A DNA stretch of 64,000 bases from Planococcus beigongshangi. Its GTDB lineage: Bacteria; Bacillota; Bacilli; Bacillales_A; Planococcaceae. The position numbers were made by a program, and so were the translations under genes. How positions within the stretch are numbered: position 1 is the first letter of the stretch; every line of letters begins with the position of its first letter. The stretch spans positions 10,298 to 74,297 of the forward strand of contig NZ_JADHDU010000009.1 in NCBI RefSeq assembly GCF_016820495.1, read 5' to 3'. Of this stretch, positions 1 through 8,385 are shown piece after piece. Below the pieces are notes generated by a model. It searched no databases and was not told where the DNA came from. It worked only from the letters and a program-made list of their open reading frames with translations.

Positions 1-76
1 TTCACATTCCCTCCTCGCAAACGCCAGTCCCCACTTTCTACTAACCCCTTACAAAAGGGACAAGGGCTGATTGCTC

Positions 77-112
77 GCAGTCCGCCGGAGCGGACTGCTG
101 GGGCGGAGTTTA
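77..112. repeat. GC-rich hairpin element, copy 1
   Basis: A perfect 9-bp inverted repeat, GCAGTCCGC (77-85) and GCGGACTGC (90-98), is followed by a GGGGCGG tract. The same hairpin with the same G-rich tail recurs at 4331 and 17205. The rest of 1-272 holds only the promoter region of the next gene and some TTCACATTCC-like scraps that may be decayed direct repeats. Confidence 0.75.
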
Positions 113-272
113 AATCTCGTTTCTTTAATTTATTTCACCTGTTCTTCTTATCAAATAGCCCCATTCATCTCACATTCCCCGCCTCCCAAGCTCTCGGTTT
201 GGCATTCCCCCACCCTCTTTTGCTACACTGATGAATGGAATGAAACTGTTTTAGATAGAAGGAGCGATTCAT

Positions 273-989
273 ATGCAGAACTTAACAGGAAAAAACGCGC
301 TGATCACAGGCGCCGGAAAAGGTATCGGACGCGCAACAGCGATCGCATTTGCTGCGGAAGGCATCAATGTTGGACTGGTTGGGCGCACGCCTGAGAATTT
401 GGAGAAAGTGGCTGCGGAACTCGAGCAGTACGGCGTGAAAACGGTATTTGCCGCAGCGGACGTTGCGGACATGGACGCAGTCAATGCAGCAGTTGAACAC
501 ATTACGGCCGAATTCGGGCCGATCGATATTCTGATCAACAACGCCGGCATCGGCAAATTCGGCAAGTTCCTGGAACTGTCGCCTGAACAATGGAAAGGCA
601 TCATCGACACGAACCTGATGGGCGTTTACTACGTAACACGCGCAGTCCTGCCGCAGATGATCGAACGCGAATCCGGCGACATCATCAACATCTCATCGAC
701 TGCCGGTCAAAAAGGCGCGCCGGTGACAAGTGCTTACAGCGCTTCAAAATTCGGTGTGCTGGGTCTGACGGAATCGTTGATGCTGGAAGTGAGAAAGCAC
801 AACATCCGCGTCAGCGCATTGACGCCGAGCACGGTTGCGACGGACCTGGCGTTTTCCGAGAACCTGACAGACGGCAATCCGGACAAAGTCATGCAGCCGG
901 AAGATCTGGCTGAAATCATGGTGGCCCAGTTGAAATTGCACCCGCGTGTGTTATTGAAATCAGCTGGCCTATGGTCAACAAACCCTTAA
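273..989 (+). CDS. yoxD: YoxD-like 3-ketoacyl-ACP reductase family SDR
   Basis: A cytosolic NAD(P)H-dependent short-chain dehydrogenase of 238 residues. The N-terminal cofactor motif GAGKGIG lies near residues 14-20, the NAG motif near residue 90, and the catalytic triad is S142, Y155 (YSASK) and K159. Sequence and length match Bacillus subtilis YoxD from memory, including the C-terminal AGLWSTNP tail. YoxD-type proteins are annotated as 3-oxoacyl-ACP reductases, but the true substrate is unknown. The ATG at 273 follows an AGAAGGAG ribosome binding site. The gene is monocistronic, with an intrinsic terminator right after it. The family call is sure; the substrate is inference. Confidence 0.9.
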   Translation: MQNLTGKNALITGAGKGIGRATAIAFAAEGINVGLVGRTPENLEKVAAELEQYGVKTVFAAADVADMDAVNAAVEHITAEFGPIDILINNAGIGKFGKFLELSPEQWKGIIDTNLMGVYYVTRAVLPQMIERESGDIINISSTAGQKGAPVTSAYSASKFGVLGLTESLMLEVRKHNIRVSALTPSTVATDLAFSENLTDGNPDKVMQPEDLAEIMVAQLKLHPRVLLKSAGLWSTNP

Positions 990-1005
990 TCCCAATCAAA
1001 CAGGA

Positions 1006-1043
1006 AATGCCTCCCCAACTCAATTGTCGGGGAGGCATTTTTG
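1006..1043 (+). terminator. Intrinsic terminator of yoxD
   Basis: An 11-bp stem, AATGCCTCCCC paired with GGGGAGGCATT across an 11-nt loop, is followed by a T run. Confidence 0.9.
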
Positions 1044-1061
1044 ATTTGATTTGCATAAATT

Positions 1062-2288
1062 TTACATAAACGTCCCGAACCACAGACCTAGCGTCGTGCC
1101 GATATAGTTGCCGATGACGTAGCCGATGGTGCCGACGACGAGAATCGGACCGATGAGATCCTTCCAGCCTTTGGCGATGGCCATGGCGGCAGCTGTCGTC
1201 GGGCCGCCGACGTTGGCGTTGACGACGAGCAGGATTTCCTCCAGGTCGTATTTGAGAAGCTTGCCGGCCGTCAGCGACACCAGCAGGTTGACGGTGACGA
1301 TGATGGCGACGAAGACCAGGAGCAGCGGCGCGTTCTGGATGATCAGCGGAATCGACGCCGGAATCCCGATGACGACGAAGAACAGGTAGATCAGGAATGT
1401 GCCGAGCTCCTGGCTGCCGTTGATGCTGTCGAAAAAGCGCGGGAAAAAGGCCAGCGCCAGGAACGTCAGCGTCGTCAGGATCAGATAGAGGTCACCGAAC
1501 AAGCCGTTCAGCAAATTCCAGCCGAAATTCACATCGTCTCCGGACGGAATGACGCCTGCGAAGAATTCGGAGATTTTCGTTGCCAGGACGAACAGCAGGA
1601 ATGCCGTCCCGAGCGATAAGGCGATGTCTTTCAATGAGATGTCCTGTCGTTTCCAGAAGCTTTCGGCATTCGTTTTGCTGCCGTCTGTCGCCATATCCTT
1701 CTCCACTTGCAGCACATGCGGATGCGGATAGCGTTTTCTGAAAAACCCGAATGTCGGGATTGCCATGAGTGTGACGATGACAAGCGCCATCATCAGGTTA
1801 TCGGCTACGACCGTCGCGGATACGAGATCTTCCGGTGCATCGAATTTCGCCGTCATTGCGGCAAAGTTGACGCCGCCCCCGACGTACGAAGCACTCATCA
1901 TCCCGCCGATGCGGTCGAGAAATGGAATGGTGTCTTTCAATAAGAAGAAACTGATGATCGTTCCGGCAATCGTCCCGATGGAACTGATCAGGAAGATGAG
2001 CAGCATGCGGCCGCTTTCCTGCCAGATTTTCTTGAAATTCACATGGAATAGCAGCAGCGGGATCGCCAGCGGAATGATGAACGCCCAGATGGCGTCGTAA
2101 ACGGGCGATGCCGTCGGAATGATGCCTGTGTTGGACAGGATGATCGCGGAAACGAGTGCGATGATTGCGCCGGACAATTTTCCGGCCCAGCTGTATTTCT
2201 GCTCCAGTACGATACTCATAGCGGCGACTATGACAATGATGCCCCAAAGTGTGACGAGGTCATCCGGTTTGATCAGTGAATTTTCCAT
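1062..2288 (-). CDS. DUF819 family membrane protein
   Basis: An integral membrane protein of 408 residues with about ten hydrophobic segments, matching the DUF819 (B. subtilis YjcL-like) family. The family is predicted to be a transporter and has no established substrate. The start is taken at 2288 because a GGGGAAG ribosome binding site stands just before that ATG; the frame stays open upstream but runs into the preceding gene. It lies 28 bp downstream of the dipeptidase gene on the same strand, so the two are probably one operon. That suggests a role in moving small peptides or the released amino acids, which is inference from position only. Confidence 0.85.
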   Translation of the reverse strand: MENSLIKPDDLVTLWGIIVIVAAMSIVLEQKYSWAGKLSGAIIALVSAIILSNTGIIPTASPVYDAIWAFIIPLAIPLLLFHVNFKKIWQESGRMLLIFLISSIGTIAGTIISFFLLKDTIPFLDRIGGMMSASYVGGGVNFAAMTAKFDAPEDLVSATVVADNLMMALVIVTLMAIPTFGFFRKRYPHPHVLQVEKDMATDGSKTNAESFWKRQDISLKDIALSLGTAFLLFVLATKISEFFAGVIPSGDDVNFGWNLLNGLFGDLYLILTTLTFLALAFFPRFFDSINGSQELGTFLIYLFFVVIGIPASIPLIIQNAPLLLVFVAIIVTVNLLVSLTAGKLLKYDLEEILLVVNANVGGPTTAAAMAIAKGWKDLIGPILVVGTIGYVIGNYIGTTLGLWFGTFM

Positions 2289-2316
2289 ATCAACTTCCCC
2301 CTTGTCTAAGCAGCGA

Positions 2317-3291
2317 TTATTTTCGTTTGATGACCCGCATCGCATTGCTGTAACTGATGGCTTCGATTTCATCGTCCGTAAAACCGCGTTTCGCCATCCG
2401 CTCCAGCAGCGCCGGAATCATGGTGACATCTTCAAGCCCTCTGGTCGTGCCGACCGAGCCGTCCCCGAAATCATAAGGTGCGAGATAATCCAAAAAATCA
2501 AAGCCGAACCCCAGGGAGTCGATGCCGATACGATCTGCGATGTAGATGGCGTGGTCGATGAACCGGTCCACAGTCGGATTTTTCGGATCAATGAATTCCC
2601 AGTAGGCGTTCAGTCCGACGATGCCTCTTTTCGAAGCGATCGCCTCTAATTGCTCATCCGTCAGATTCCGCTCATGATCGCAGATGGCGCGGGCATTGCT
2701 GTGGGAGGCGATGAGGGGTTCTTCGCTATGGTAATAAAGGTCCCAAAACGATTTCTCATCAAGATGTGACACATCGACCAACCAGTTCAGCCGCTCCGCT
2801 TCACGCACAGCTTCTTTCCCCCATTTCGTCAGCCCCGGCGTCCGCGGCGGAACCGGTGCTCCCGTGCCGCTCGCAAAAGCGTTCGTCTCATTCCATACGA
2901 GAATCATATGGTCGATGCCTTTTTCCTCCATTTCATCGAACCGCTCCATCAACTGCATCTTGTCCGTTTCCAGAAAAGTGATGCCTTCCAGCCCTATGAT
3001 GATATTGATCTTATCGGCCAGACGGGCTTCGATGAAGTCTGTGTCGGCCTTGCATAGATTGACATGCTTCGACTGCGCAAAATCATCCATGACGTATTTG
3101 TAGATTTCCCGCACGCGCTCAAGCGGCTGCTCCCTGAACTGGGGCTCCACCCAAAGCACGCATATCATCGTATCGATTCCCCCCGCTTTCAGCCGGGGAT
3201 AATGCAGCCGGTCGAATACATGCATTTCGCCGTGCTTCTTCCGCCAGGCAATATCCGTAAACAGGTCGGAATGTAGGTCCACTACTTTCAT
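2317..3291 (-). CDS. Membrane dipeptidase family (peptidase M19)
   Basis: A 324-residue zinc-dependent dipeptidase of the renal dipeptidase family, which cleaves dipeptides, often with a D-residue. The expected binuclear-metal ligands are visible: H7 and D9 in DLHSD, Glu in the IIGLEG segment, His in VSHLDE, His in ASHSNAR, and the late Asp in GFGFDF. No signal peptide is seen, so it is probably cytosolic as in other Bacillales members. The ATG at 3291 has a strong GGAGGGGG site. It heads a two-gene operon with the DUF819 protein. Exact substrates cannot be read from the sequence. Confidence 0.9.
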   Translation of the reverse strand: MKVVDLHSDLFTDIAWRKKHGEMHVFDRLHYPRLKAGGIDTMICVLWVEPQFREQPLERVREIYKYVMDDFAQSKHVNLCKADTDFIEARLADKINIIIGLEGITFLETDKMQLMERFDEMEEKGIDHMILVWNETNAFASGTGAPVPPRTPGLTKWGKEAVREAERLNWLVDVSHLDEKSFWDLYYHSEEPLIASHSNARAICDHERNLTDEQLEAIASKRGIVGLNAYWEFIDPKNPTVDRFIDHAIYIADRIGIDSLGFGFDFLDYLAPYDFGDGSVGTTRGLEDVTMIPALLERMAKRGFTDDEIEAISYSNAMRVIKRK

Positions 3292-3420
3292 GATGCTCCC
3301 CCTCCTCTTATGTACCAGACTTCTATTCTTTATAAATGGAAATTATATCAGCACGATTATAGCATTAAAGGAGAGAGAAGGCAGGGTTCGAGTCTGAATA
3401 TTTCGTGATATGAATAAATA

Positions 3421-3454
3421 GAAAGAGCCGCAGGAACGCCCCCGCAGCTCTTTC
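3421..3454 (-). terminator. Intrinsic terminator of the lipoprotein gene
   Basis: GAAAGAGC pairs with GCTCTTTC around a GC-rich inner stem, directly after the stop codon of the minus-strand gene. Confidence 0.7.
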
Positions 3455-3461
3455 AATAATT

Positions 3462-4061
3462 TTATGATCCCATCTCCAGCAATTCGATCAACCGGATCAC
3501 CTCTTCGTCTTCACCGACTTCGATGGTGACCACTTCCGTGTCGGTGATCAGCCCTCTGTAGAAATCTTTGCCTGCCGGATTCTCACCGTCCCAGCGGAGC
3601 GGGACATTATACACGTTGATCGTGCCGTCGCCGTTGCCGCTGTAAGTGACCGAACCATCAACAAGGCGTGAGCCGGCCAATTGGATGACCTCTTCCGGAT
3701 ACTCGGCGCTCGTTTCATCGTCCGGATTCAGCGGCGTGCCCAGCGGAATCTTCTTCACATACAAGCCGTCGATTTCCTGGTTCGCCCCTAATTGCAGCCA
3801 GACGCGGGCATATTCGATTTCTTCACTTGAATAGGCGTCGAGTGCGGAGCCGGCAGTTTCGGTTGAATCTGTGGAATCAGCGCTTCCATCCGTTTCTTCC
3901 TCTTCTTCAATGTCTATGGTCGCTCCGTCTTGTTCCTCTGTTTCAGTTTCTTCGGCAGGAGTGGTTTCTGCCGGTAATGTTTCAGAATCCGAGTCATCCC
4001 CGCAGCCCGCGAGCAATGCGACAGCCGCACTGAAATAAAATATCTTCATTATTTTTTTCAT
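3462..4061 (-). CDS. Putative lipoprotein with acidic linker
   Basis: A 199-residue protein with a lipoprotein signal peptide (positive N-terminus, hydrophobic stretch, lipobox LLAGC), so it should be lipid-anchored on the outer face of the membrane. After the Cys comes a very acidic, Thr/Ser/Glu/Asp-rich linker of about 60 residues, then a compact domain of about 110 residues with aromatic and beta-like segments. I do not recognise the C-terminal domain. The second of two consecutive ATG codons is preferred because it lies 7 nt after AGGAGG. The gene stands alone with its own terminator. Function unknown. Confidence 0.8.
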   Translation of the reverse strand: MKKIMKIFYFSAAVALLAGCGDDSDSETLPAETTPAEETETEEQDGATIDIEEEEETDGSADSTDSTETAGSALDAYSSEEIEYARVWLQLGANQEIDGLYVKKIPLGTPLNPDDETSAEYPEEVIQLAGSRLVDGSVTYSGNGDGTINVYNVPLRWDGENPAGKDFYRGLITDTEVVTIEVGEDEEVIRLIELLEMGS

Positions 4062-4330
4062 CATCTTTCCTCCTTTTTCCGTAAGTCTGGCTGTTCAATC
4101 AAACAGTATGTCTTCTTCCAATTTTATCCTATTAACAGCGGATTTCAAGGTGAAAATACGGTGGTACTTTCCATCTTACGGTTTTCCCTTTGCATCTCAT
4201 GCTTTGCGGTTTCTATCCAATGATTTGACGAGGCTGTCTCCCGTTTAGTTTCACTTATCTTAAGGTTTTGCTTTTTTAGCTAATGCTTCTATATAAAGAG
4301 CGATGTTAAGATCGGAAACATCGGTTAGTC

Positions 4331-4378
4331 GCAGTCCGCCGGCAGCGGACTGCCGGGGCGGGACGCGCTGCCCCGCCC
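4331..4378. repeat. GC-rich hairpin element, copy 2 (double hairpin)
   Basis: GCAGTCCGC (4331-4339) pairs with GCGGACTGC (4345-4353). A second stem follows: GGGCGGG (4356-4362) with CCCGCCC (4372-4378). It lies 40 bp before the 21-bp repeat array, the same arrangement as at 17205. The rest of 4065-4330 has no gene that I can support. Confidence 0.8.
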
Positions 4379-4415
4379 GCTCTGGGGCAATAAGGGGTTT
4401 TCGTCTTCTGATTTC

Positions 4416-4540
4416 AGTTATCTCACGGTTAGCCCGTTTTATTTAACGGATAGGCTCAATTGTTTAACAGATAACCAGATTTATTTAACAGATAGCCTCC
4501 TTTACCTCACCGATAGCCGATTTTATTTAACAAAGCCCTC
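4416..4540. repeat. Six-unit direct-repeat array, period 21 bp (CACGGATA type)
   Basis: Six copies of a core like TTTAACGGATAGCC or TCTCACGGATAGCC. The reference C of ACGG/ACAG falls at 4426, 4447, 4468, 4489, 4510 and 4531, a constant 21-bp step. The core is conserved and about 7-9 bp per unit varies. The array lies in the divergent region between the lipoprotein gene and the gene at 4625. The same core forms the arrays at 17020 and 17312. Confidence 0.85.
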
Positions 4541-4624
4541 ACCGTACCAGGATTGCCCCCTCCAGATTCGGGTATAGAACAACAAAGCCAGGCAAGTGAA
4601 TTTATTCCCGGAGGAGGAAATCGG

Positions 4625-4972
4625 ATGCATTATCAGCTGAATCTGCATATGGCAAGCGCGAAGAAGGATTATTATTGGCTGTTCAACAGCCAGGAAAATA
4701 CAATGACCGTTTTCAATGAAGTGGTGGCGATGTTCCGGCAGTATGAACCGCGCGATGCGGAGGCGTTTGCGAAGGAACAGCGGCAGGAGATGGACGAGAC
4801 GGGCAAGAGCGATTCGGTCCAGATCGAAGTCGTGAAAGTCGATAAGAAAGCGATCATCCGCTCGGCAGCGTATAACGAGATGTTTTATGAGGCCCGGCAT
4901 TTCGAGGATATTTATGATAAATTGACCGAACGTCTAGGCAGGCCGGAGGAAGAGACCTTGGATATTGTTTGA
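4625..4972 (+). CDS. Conserved-looking hypothetical protein, 115 aa
   Basis: A soluble, charged protein of 115 residues with no signal peptide or membrane segment. The start at 4625 is set by a strong GGAGGAGG site 6 nt upstream; the open frame extends upstream but without a ribosome binding site. Helix-rich segments such as EAFAKEQRQEMDE suggest an alpha-helical fold. I do not recognise a family. It is flanked upstream by a 21-bp repeat array and downstream by a bidirectional terminator shared with glpD. The gene is likely real because of its ribosome binding site and codon use; function unknown. Confidence 0.7.
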   Translation: MHYQLNLHMASAKKDYYWLFNSQENTMTVFNEVVAMFRQYEPRDAEAFAKEQRQEMDETGKSDSVQIEVVKVDKKAIIRSAAYNEMFYEARHFEDIYDKLTERLGRPEEETLDIV

Positions 4973-5004
4973 TGATGTGAAGCATTCCCTTTTATAGAAA
5001 AGCT

Positions 5005-5036
5005 AAATACCCCCAGACGGCTGTCTGGGGGTATTT
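5005..5036. terminator. Bidirectional terminator between the 4625 gene and glpD
   Basis: A perfect 14-bp stem, AAATACCCCCAGAC with GTCTGGGGGTATTT and a 4-nt loop, gives T runs on both strands between two convergent genes. Confidence 0.92.
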
Positions 5037-5037
5037 T

Positions 5038-6678
5038 TCATCCTTCCGATTGTCTCAACACTGCATCCAATTCCTGCGTCAATTGTTCTTTCCGCTCAGG
5101 AGACCAGCTGAAGAATTCAGCCATATAATCGATGATTTCCTTTTTCCATTGATAGACCCAATTGATATCGAATAGGATCGCCCCTGTTCTTCTCATGAAA
5201 TAATCGACCGGTGTGAGGACCATTTCATGCGTCAGCGAGTAATGGAGAATCAGTTTGATCGACTTCGGAAGATCGCCACCAGGCAATAGCTCGTTTTCAA
5301 GCTGGAGCATCTTTTCCGCATTGGTGCCGAAAGTGGAGACGATGTCCTGTGCGTCTTTCGGTGAAATGCCGAGTTTCTCGATATCCCGTGACCTTTTGGC
5401 AATATAGGTTTTGTATTCTTCCGGCTGATTGAACTCCCCGCCGGACAGGCGCAGGTTTTTCGTAATTGATTGCTTGAACGTTTTGCCTTCTTTGCTGAAT
5501 TCCCTGCTCAGCATATCCGTGACGGTTTCGGCCATCTTCCGGTATCCTGTCAGCTTACCGCCGGCAATGGTGATCAAACCGGTTTCGGAAGTCCAGATTT
5601 CATCTTTCCGGGAAATTTCAGATGGCCCTTTCCCTTCCTGGCGGATGAGCGGGCGTACGCCTGCCCAGGAGGATTCGATATCCGTCTTCGTGACATTCAC
5701 TCCCGGGAACATGAATTTGATGCTTTTCAGGATATAGTCCTTATCCTCTTCTGTTGCGACGGGATGCACAAGATCTTCCCCGAATACGGTATCGGTGGTT
5801 CCGACGTAGACTTTTCCGCTTCTCGGGATGGCGAATACCATACGGCCATCCGGTGTATCGAAGTAAACCGGCTGGACCAGCGGAAAATCGGCGCCATCGA
5901 TGACGATATGGACGCCTTTCGTATGCTGCAGGCTCTTATTGCGGATTTCACGGTCCATGCCGATCACTTTCTCAACCCAGGGACCGGCTGCGTTCACAAT
6001 TTTTTTGCCGCGTGCCGAATAATCATCCCCTGTTATCTGGTCAGCCAAGCGGACTCCCGACACTTTACCCTGCGGGCCGTAATGGAAGCCGGCCACTTTC
6101 ACGTAAGTCAGCAGGTCCGCACCTTTTTCAAATGCTTTCTTGGCGACTTCGATCGTCAGCCTTGCGTCATCCGTCCGGTATTCGACGTAATAGCCTCCGC
6201 CGAGCAGCCCTTCTTTATTCAACAGCGGCTCTTTCGCAAGCGTCTCTTTTGCCGACAGCATCGTCCGGCGTTCGCTGCGGCGGACACCTGCCAGGTAATC
6301 GTAGACTTTCAAGCCGAGTGACGTGGAGTATTTGCCGAATGTCCCGTTCTTATAAATCGGCAGCAGCATCCATTCCGGTGTCGTGACATGAGGTGCATTC
6401 ACATAGACCACTTCCCGCTCCTTGCCGACTTCCGCCACCATGCGCACTTCGAATTGCTTCAGATAGCGAAGCCCCCCGTGCACCAGTTTCGTCGATCGGC
6501 TGGAAGTACCGGCAGCAAAATCCTGCATCTCCACAAGCAGCGTCTTCATGCCCCTGGTCACCGCATCGAGTGCGACGCCCGTCCCCGTGATGCCACCGCC
6601 GATGACGATGACGTCATACTCGTTTTGCCCCAGTCCCTCTATTGTTTTCGCGCGTTCTGCATATGAAAATTTTCTCAT
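5038..6678 (-). CDS. glpD: Aerobic glycerol-3-phosphate dehydrogenase
   Basis: A 546-residue FAD-dependent enzyme that oxidises sn-glycerol 3-phosphate to dihydroxyacetone phosphate at the membrane and passes electrons to the quinone pool. The N-terminal FAD motif GGGITGTG is near residues 22-29 and is followed by GTSSRSTKLVHGGLRYL, typical of GlpD. The C-terminal DAO_C-like helical domain is present, so the gene looks full length. The ATG at 6678 is chosen for its AGGAGAA site; an upstream in-frame ATG lies inside the regulatory leader. The leader holds a strong terminator and a candidate GlpP box, and the divergent neighbour is glpP. Control by glycerol phosphate through antitermination is therefore likely. 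Confidence 0.96.
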   Translation of the reverse strand: MRKFSYAERAKTIEGLGQNEYDVIVIGGGITGTGVALDAVTRGMKTLLVEMQDFAAGTSSRSTKLVHGGLRYLKQFEVRMVAEVGKEREVVYVNAPHVTTPEWMLLPIYKNGTFGKYSTSLGLKVYDYLAGVRRSERRTMLSAKETLAKEPLLNKEGLLGGGYYVEYRTDDARLTIEVAKKAFEKGADLLTYVKVAGFHYGPQGKVSGVRLADQITGDDYSARGKKIVNAAGPWVEKVIGMDREIRNKSLQHTKGVHIVIDGADFPLVQPVYFDTPDGRMVFAIPRSGKVYVGTTDTVFGEDLVHPVATEEDKDYILKSIKFMFPGVNVTKTDIESSWAGVRPLIRQEGKGPSEISRKDEIWTSETGLITIAGGKLTGYRKMAETVTDMLSREFSKEGKTFKQSITKNLRLSGGEFNQPEEYKTYIAKRSRDIEKLGISPKDAQDIVSTFGTNAEKMLQLENELLPGGDLPKSIKLILHYSLTHEMVLTPVDYFMRRTGAILFDINWVYQWKKEIIDYMAEFFSWSPERKEQLTQELDAVLRQSEG

Positions 6679-6696
6679 TGTCGTTCTCCTTTCACG

Positions 6697-6761
6697 AAAA
6701 AAGGCCATTACAATAAACCTGCCTAAGCAAGTATTGTAATGGCCCTGTCTCCTGATCTCTG
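6697..6761 (-). promoter_or_regulatory. glpD leader: candidate GlpP box plus terminator
   Basis: On the minus strand, the box CAGAGATCAGGAGA (6761-6748) is followed by a 13-bp stem, GGCCATTACAATA (6744-6732) with TATTGTAATGGCC (6715-6703), and a run of six T. The terminator ends about 18 nt before the glpD start. The same box precedes the terminator in front of the transporter operon (12558-12571) with 12 of 14 positions identical. In B. subtilis, GlpP antiterminates in the glpD leader. That this box is the binding site is inference. Confidence 0.85.
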
Positions 6762-6843
6762 ACCTTATAAAATTTTATTACTTGGAATTTTTCGTCTATG
6801 GTAAACTTAACTAGCATTGGTATTTATCGAAAGGGTTGATCGT

Positions 6844-7407
6844 GTGAATTTAGTGGATATGGTAGAATCTCAAATTATTGCAGCAGTAAAAAATGAAGAC
6901 GATCTGGAACTCGCAATAGCAAGCAACGTCAATATCGTTTTTCTGCTGACGGGAAATCTGATGACCGCAAGCGGCTACATCGACAAGCTGAAAGGGACCG
7001 GCAAACACGTTTTCATCCATATGGATTTTATAGACGGTTTGTCCAATTCCCGCAATGCGATCAATTATGTCGCTGAGAATTGGAAACCGACCGGCATCAT
7101 CACCACCAAAAGCCAGATTGTGAAAATGGCCAATGAAGCCGGATTGAAAACCATCCAGCGGATTTTCCTGCTGGATCGTGCAGCCGTCACCAAGGGGATT
7201 GAAATGGTGAAATCGTGCAGGCCCGATGCCGTTGAAATCATGCCGGCCGTCATCCCGAAAATCATCGACCAGCTGGCAAGCGCCATTCCCTATCCGATCA
7301 TTGCCGGCGGTTTGATCGACAGCATTTCGGAAGTCCATGACGCGCTGGAGGCCGGTGCTTTGGCCGTTTCGACAGGTGACCACGAAATGTGGAATTTCAA
7401 CCTATAG
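6844..7407 (+). CDS. glpP: Glycerol-3-phosphate responsive antiterminator GlpP
   Basis: A 187-residue TIM-barrel-like RNA-binding antiterminator. In Bacillus it binds glycerol 3-phosphate and leader RNA and lets transcription pass terminators before glp genes. Family segments are clear: HVFIHMDFIDGL, GIITTKSQIV, IQRIFLLDR, VEIMPAVIPKII and PIIAGGLI. The GTG at 6844 is preferred because AAAGGG lies 8 nt upstream and the length then matches the roughly 190-residue family; a TTG at 6817 is possible. It is transcribed away from glpD, and its stop overlaps the end of the convergent HAD gene by a few bases. Confidence 0.93.
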   Translation: MNLVDMVESQIIAAVKNEDDLELAIASNVNIVFLLTGNLMTASGYIDKLKGTGKHVFIHMDFIDGLSNSRNAINYVAENWKPTGIITTKSQIVKMANEAGLKTIQRIFLLDRAAVTKGIEMVKSCRPDAVEIMPAVIPKIIDQLASAIPYPIIAGGLIDSISEVHDALEAGALAVSTGDHEMWNFNL

Positions 7408-8175
7408 AGTGGCGATCGAACTGACACTGTCGAGCACGTGTTTCGGCAATTCCAGACTCATTTCAAGCATCTGCGCGGTCGTGATCCCGGTCATGACCAG
7501 CACTGATTGAATCCCGGCATCATTCGCCATCTTGATGTCCGTCTCCAGGCGGTCTCCCACCATGAAGCAATCCGCTGCCGCCATGTCCAGCACTTCAGTC
7601 AGGACATATTCGGCCATCAGCTGCGACGGTTTTCCTGTAATCATCGTTACAGGTTCCCCGGTCGCTCCTTCAATCGCTCCGATCAATGCGCCACAATCCG
7701 GGATTTCTCCGCCCTCGACCGGACAGGTCCGGTCAGGATTGGTGGCGATGATCTTCGCTCCGTTTTTCCACGCCTGAAACGCATGATTCAATTTGTCATA
7801 GGTGAATTGGCGGTCCCATCCAAGAACGACGTAATCCGCTTCGGACGGCACCTCCGCCAATGGGATCTCTTCTTCAGCCAGCTCATCGAAGAGCGGCTGC
7901 TCTCCGATCACATAAGCTGTATCTCCCTTTTTCATATTCGCCTTCAAATAATGGGCGGTGATGTAATTCGAATTGATCACTTCACCCAATTCCACATCGA
8001 TCCCCAGGCTGTTTAACTTCACTACATAATCCGTACGTTTCGCAATTGATTTATTGGTCAGGAAAACGACTTTATCTCCCCGCGCCTTCAATTCTTTTAT
8101 CGCATCTGCGACACCGTCGATGATGTTCTCGCCGACGTAAATGGTGCCGTCCAAGTCAAAGATGAAACCTTTCAT
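7402..8175 (-). CDS. NagD/AraL-type HAD phosphatase
   Basis: A 257-residue HAD-superfamily phosphatase of subclass IIA. The nucleophile motif FDLDGT (D7, D9) is at the N-terminus, followed by FLTNKS (motif II), a C2 cap domain, the Lys segment in MITGKPS, and MVGDRLETDI (motif IV). Family members act on small phosphates including glycerol phosphate, p-nitrophenyl phosphate and sugar phosphates. The gene converges on glpP with a 6-bp overlap and is followed in the region by a glycerophosphate-type transporter, so a role in glycerol phosphate turnover is plausible but only inferred. Candidate starts other than the ATG at 8175 were not seen. Confidence 0.88.
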   Translation of the reverse strand: MKGFIFDLDGTIYVGENIIDGVADAIKELKARGDKVVFLTNKSIAKRTDYVVKLNSLGIDVELGEVINSNYITAHYLKANMKKGDTAYVIGEQPLFDELAEEEIPLAEVPSEADYVVLGWDRQFTYDKLNHAFQAWKNGAKIIATNPDRTCPVEGGEIPDCGALIGAIEGATGEPVTMITGKPSQLMAEYVLTEVLDMAAADCFMVGDRLETDIKMANDAGIQSVLVMTGITTAQMLEMSLELPKHVLDSVSSIATL

Positions 8176-8306
8176 AAACCTTCACTCCAATTAATTACGA
8201 TGAATTAAAATAGTATTTTATATCGCTTCGGCGCTATGGACAAAGGTCCGAGCAAGCCACCAGAAAAAACCATTGTGCTCCTGCATCGCTGCGCTGCTTC
8301 GTCGCA

Positions 8307-8340
8307 AAGACTTAGCCTCGCTGGCGTCGGCTAATGTCTT
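8307..8340 (-). other. Hairpin downstream of the transporter permease gene
   Basis: An imperfect stem, AAGACTTAGCC with GGCTAATGTCTT, lies just beyond the permease stop on the minus strand. There is no T run directly after it, so it may protect the mRNA end rather than terminate. Confidence 0.4.
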
Positions 8341-8385
8341 CGAAGCTGATTTGCGGAATATCGATTTCTGTATAATTTCTATAAT

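Noticed and set aside
71-394. Open frame overlapping the yoxD start
   Set aside because: No ribosome binding site, and it overlaps the well-supported yoxD gene in another frame.
4416-4540. CRISPR array
   Set aside because: The period is only 21 bp, the core is 10-14 bp and the variable parts are under 12 bp; there are no cas genes. This does not fit any CRISPR type.
5470-6321. 283-codon frame opposite glpD
   Set aside because: Antisense shadow of a certain gene; no start signal and no family resemblance.
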